This document shows positions 37,420 to 39,870 of a DNA stretch of 39,870 nt, piece after piece (the stretch's first letter is position 1; each line of letters starts with the position of its first letter). Under the pieces are notes generated by a model. That model was not told where the DNA came from. It searched no databases and saw nothing but the letters and a program-made list of their open reading frames with translations. The stretch comes from Bacteroidia bacterium (GTDB lineage: Bacteria; Bacteroidota; Bacteroidia; J057; JANWXU01). The stretch covers positions 1 to 39,870 of the forward strand of contig JANWXU010000026.1 in NCBI GenBank assembly GCA_025057395.1, read 5' to 3'. A program made the translations under genes and the position numbers.

Positions 37420-38424
37420 ATGAATATTATCATTCCGATGGCAGGCAGTGGCAAACGCCTTAGACCACATACCTTAACTACCCCAAAGCCTTTGTTCCCT
37501 ATTGCGGGGAAAACTATTGTTGCTAGATTAATAGAAGACCTAACTCGTTTATGGGCAACTAGAATACAGAATGTGGGCTTTATAGTGGGCGATTTTGGTA
37601 CTGAGGTAGAGAAAAGTTTGATTTCTATTTCGCAAGATTTAGGGCTTACTCCCCATATTTTTTACCAGCGAGAGCCTTTGGGTACGGCGCACGCAGTTTA
37701 TTGTGCCCAGGAATTACTCGATGACGATGAAGTAGTAATTGCCTTTGCAGATACCCTATTTTCCGTAGAGGACTTGCCTCAAGCGGATGTGGAAGGCGTA
37801 ATTTGGGTAAAGGAAGTAGAAGATCCGCGAGCATATGGTGTTGTTACGGTGGATGAGCGTAACTATATAACTGCTTTGGTAGAAAAACCTGAAAATTTTG
37901 TTTCTAACCTTGCAATAATAGGTATCTACTACCTTAAAAAGGGTAATGTACTCAAAAGTGCTTTGGAATATATTTTTGAAAAGAAAATTAAAACCAAGGG
38001 TGAATTTCAGCTTACTGATGCCTTATCTGTACTTTTATCAAAAGGGCTTTCATTTATGCCAGGGAAGGTTCAGCAGTGGTTAGATTGCGGCAATAAGGCT
38101 TCCCTTTTGGAAGCAAGTCGGGTAATTTTGAGCCAATTTGGCGAGCAGTCTCATATAGCTGCTTCTGCCACTATCGAAAATAGTTTGGTCCTGCCCCCTT
38201 GCTTTATAGGTGCCTATACAAGTATTAAAAATTCAATAGTGGGTCCCTTTGTTAGTATTGGAGAATATGGAATAGTGGAAAATTCTATAGTTCAAGACTC
38301 TATTTTTCGTGATCAAGTTTGGGTATCAAATGCACATCTTAATCACAGTATTGTAGGAAATAAAGCTGCTTATCAAGGGCAGCCGCATCAAATTAATTTA
38401 GGCGATTATTCTTCAATCAATTAA
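37420..38424 (+). CDS. Sugar-phosphate nucleotidyltransferase with C-terminal beta-helix
   Basis: The 334-residue protein has the N-terminal nucleotidyltransferase fold seen in RmlA, GlmU and ManC relatives. The signature is MAGSGKRLRPHTLTTPKPLF, followed by EPLGTAHAVYCAQE and VVIAFADTLF. The expected GxGxRLxPxTxxxPKPLxP loop that binds the nucleotide is intact. The segment KIKTKGEFQLTDALSVLL and the following WLDCGNKASLLEA are also typical. The C-terminal 90 residues show hexapeptide-like repeats (ATIENSLVLPPCFIG, TSIKNSIVGPFVSIG, GIVENSIVQDSIFRD) of a left-handed beta-helix. It should make a nucleotide sugar for cell-surface glycans, but the sugar and nucleotide cannot be told from sequence alone. 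It sits 24 bases after dut and 11 bases before the TPR gene. Confidence 0.9.
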   Translation: MNIIIPMAGSGKRLRPHTLTTPKPLFPIAGKTIVARLIEDLTRLWATRIQNVGFIVGDFGTEVEKSLISISQDLGLTPHIFYQREPLGTAHAVYCAQELLDDDEVVIAFADTLFSVEDLPQADVEGVIWVKEVEDPRAYGVVTVDERNYITALVEKPENFVSNLAIIGIYYLKKGNVLKSALEYIFEKKIKTKGEFQLTDALSVLLSKGLSFMPGKVQQWLDCGNKASLLEASRVILSQFGEQSHIAASATIENSLVLPPCFIGAYTSIKNSIVGPFVSIGEYGIVENSIVQDSIFRDQVWVSNAHLNHSIVGNKAAYQGQPHQINLGDYSSIN

Positions 38425-38435
38425 TATTTCTATTG

Positions 38436-39870
38436 ATGAACCACAAAAAAATTTGTACTCCAACCATTTTCATAGCTTTACTAGGTTCCTTCTTGATTTT
38501 TATACAGTTGCAGAGTTGGGCGCAAAAAAAAGGAAAAAAAAATGAAAATAAGCTAAACCCCGAAATTGAAGCAAAAGTTAATACAGAATTTATAAAAGGA
38601 GTGGTAAAACTAGCACAAGGATATCCAGAGGAGGCTTTACAATCTTTTGAAGAAGTATTAAAAATTGTGCCCAACCATACTGCAAGTATTTATAACATTG
38701 CTAGAATTTACACTGAAAAAAAAGATTATGCCCGCGCTCTTCCTTTTGCTCAAAAGGTTATAAAAGCAGATCCCCATAATCTTTGGTATTATTTGCTGTT
38801 AGTATCTATACAAGAAAATCAGGGCTTATATCCTCAGGCAGCTCAAACGTTGGAGAAAGCAATTAAAAAGTTTCCAAAAGAGCTAGATTTGCGAATGCAG
38901 CTTGCTGAAGTCTTTATCAAGCAAAAAAAATTTAATGCTGCTATAGCTCAGTTAGACTCTATAGAATATCGCTCCGGCATAAATGAAGTATGTAGTTATA
39001 GGAAAAAAGATATTTACCTTAATGCACTAGGAAAGCCAGAAAAAGCTATTGAAGAAATTCGCCGCTTAATTAATGCTTCTGCCGAAAATCGCAAGTACTA
39101 TTACGATATGTACCTTCTTTATCGCAATTTGGGCAGAAGCGACGAAGCTATTCAAACGCTGCAAGAAGTATATCAGAAATATCCTTATGATTCGTGGATA
39201 GTTTTTAATCTTTCAGAGTACTATAGGCAGTTGGGTAAGTACGCTGAGCTTGAAAAGCTGATGGAAAAAGCAATGAATGATCCTAATTTTCCGGTAGATG
39301 GGCGAGTGCAATATATTTATCAAATGGTAAATATGCATCCCGATAGAATGGCTAGAGCAAAACAAATGACCGTGGAGCTTGTCAAACAATATCCCAAGTC
39401 TTCTTCCCCGGTATCTTTATTGGCATATTTGTATGCTATTAATAACCAGTCAGATTCTTCGCGCTTCTTCTACAAGAAGGCTACTATTCTAGAACCCTCT
39501 AACCAGTATTCTTGGGAACAATTGCTTAATAAAGATTATGAGTTAGGTAAAAGTAATGAGTTAGTAGAAGATGCTGAAGCTGCCTTAGAGGTGTTTCCCG
39601 ATCATCCAAGTTTTATTTATTTTTCGGGTTTAGGGCACTATCAAACTAAAAATTACAAAATGGCAGTACAACGTTTTGAAAAATATCTCAAGCATGCTAG
39701 TGGCTTGGATGCAAGGAATGAGTCGTTAGTACTATCTCATTTAGGGGATTGTTATCATTATTTAGCACTTTATGAAAAGTCGGATGCAAATTTCAAGAAA
39801 GCCCTTGAAAGGGATCCTAATAATGCCCTAGCCCTAAATAATTATGCTTACTTTTTAGCCCTTCGAAAAG
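38436..39870 (+). CDS. Exported TPR-repeat protein (3' partial)
   Basis: The frame from the ATG at 38436 stays open to the end of the window (478 codons, then one base), so the gene is cut by the right edge. It begins with a signal peptide (TIFIALLGSFLIFIQLQSWA) followed by a Lys-rich stretch. From about residue 48 it is built of tetratricopeptide repeats, for example GYPEEALQSFEEVLKIVPNH, KDYARALPFAQKVIKADPHN, YPQAAQTLEKAIKKFPKELD, YEKSDANFKKALERDPNNAL. It is expected to be a periplasmic or outer-membrane-associated scaffold. From family knowledge, Bacteroidota often have dut, a nucleotidyltransferase, a TPR protein, a DUF4292 protein and an M23 peptidase in a row, so the last two may lie just beyond the window. 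Its precise role is unknown. Confidence 0.88.
   Translation, partial: MNHKKICTPTIFIALLGSFLIFIQLQSWAQKKGKKNENKLNPEIEAKVNTEFIKGVVKLAQGYPEEALQSFEEVLKIVPNHTASIYNIARIYTEKKDYARALPFAQKVIKADPHNLWYYLLLVSIQENQGLYPQAAQTLEKAIKKFPKELDLRMQLAEVFIKQKKFNAAIAQLDSIEYRSGINEVCSYRKKDIYLNALGKPEKAIEEIRRLINASAENRKYYYDMYLLYRNLGRSDEAIQTLQEVYQKYPYDSWIVFNLSEYYRQLGKYAELEKLMEKAMNDPNFPVDGRVQYIYQMVNMHPDRMARAKQMTVELVKQYPKSSSPVSLLAYLYAINNQSDSSRFFYKKATILEPSNQYSWEQLLNKDYELGKSNELVEDAEAALEVFPDHPSFIYFSGLGHYQTKNYKMAVQRFEKYLKHASGLDARNESLVLSHLGDCYHYLALYEKSDANFKKALERDPNNALALNNYAYFLALRK

Noticed and set aside
38417-38674. Minus-strand open frame at the start of the TPR gene
   Set aside because: It is antisense to the signal peptide and first repeats of the TPR protein and shows no motif.

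Overview
This window looks like a chromosomal segment of a free-living member of the Bacteroidota, most like Cytophagia/Saprospiria-type lineages. The evidence is a type IX secretion (T9SS) type A sorting tail on one giant surface protein and a gliding-associated (CHU_C, type B) tail on another, a TPR/PD40/OmpA envelope protein, a periplasmic family often mislabelled 'asparagine synthetase B' in this phylum, Bacteroidota-style promoter elements (TTTG ... TAnnTTTG), and no obvious Shine-Dalgarno sequences before starts. Base composition is AT-rich throughout. I see no insertion sequences, phage genes, CRISPR arrays, tRNA or rRNA genes. Assignment below phylum level is inference.

Layout: (1) 1-9765 is the 3' part of a giant secreted protein made of two successive arrays of Ig-like modules (11 full copies, then 25), a fibronectin type III domain and a type A T9SS tail; its start lies off the left edge. 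(2) After a strong terminator, 9996-12167 encodes a PorE-like TPR/beta-propeller/OmpA protein, followed by another terminator. (3) 12328-15448 carries nuoE, carA and nuoF, so a pyrimidine/arginine gene sits between two complex I genes. (4) 15492-19524 is sucA-sucB, the E1 and E2 components of 2-oxoglutarate dehydrogenase, closed by a terminator. (5) 19688-25138 is a lipoprotein-type alpha-2-macroglobulin with a CLEQ thioester motif, convergent with folB, the only minus-strand gene. (6) nuoD (25617-26921) is followed by a perfect 26-bp palindrome. (7) 27135-35282 is a second giant protein: choice-of-anchor L domain, two tandem copies of a block of about 765 residues (one Calx-beta-like plus eight Ig-like modules), further modules, two PKD-like domains and a CHU_C/type B tail. 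(8) 35376-39870 holds the 'asparagine synthetase B'-like gene and then a tight run of pterin dehydratase, dUTPase, sugar-phosphate nucleotidyltransferase and a TPR protein that runs off the right edge.

The genes fall into two themes. One is central energy metabolism: complex I subunits D, E and F and the 2-oxoglutarate dehydrogenase E1/E2 pair, with single genes for pyrimidine/arginine (carA), folate (folB), pterin recycling and dUTP removal between them. The other is a large secreted or envelope-anchored surface apparatus; the two giant T9SS substrates alone take up about 45% of the window. Three complex I subunits are present but in three separate places, and carB, nuoABC, nuoG-N and the 2-oxoglutarate dehydrogenase E3 gene are not in the window.

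No stretch longer than 300 bases lacks a gene; the longest gaps are 9766-9995 (terminator plus promoter) and 26922-27134 (palindrome plus weak promoter). No wholly unknown system was found. The strongest unusual signals are the internal 765-residue duplication in the second giant protein, the two-class repeat architecture of the first, and the conserved family with a nucleophile-elbow-like cysteine that is misnamed asparagine synthetase.
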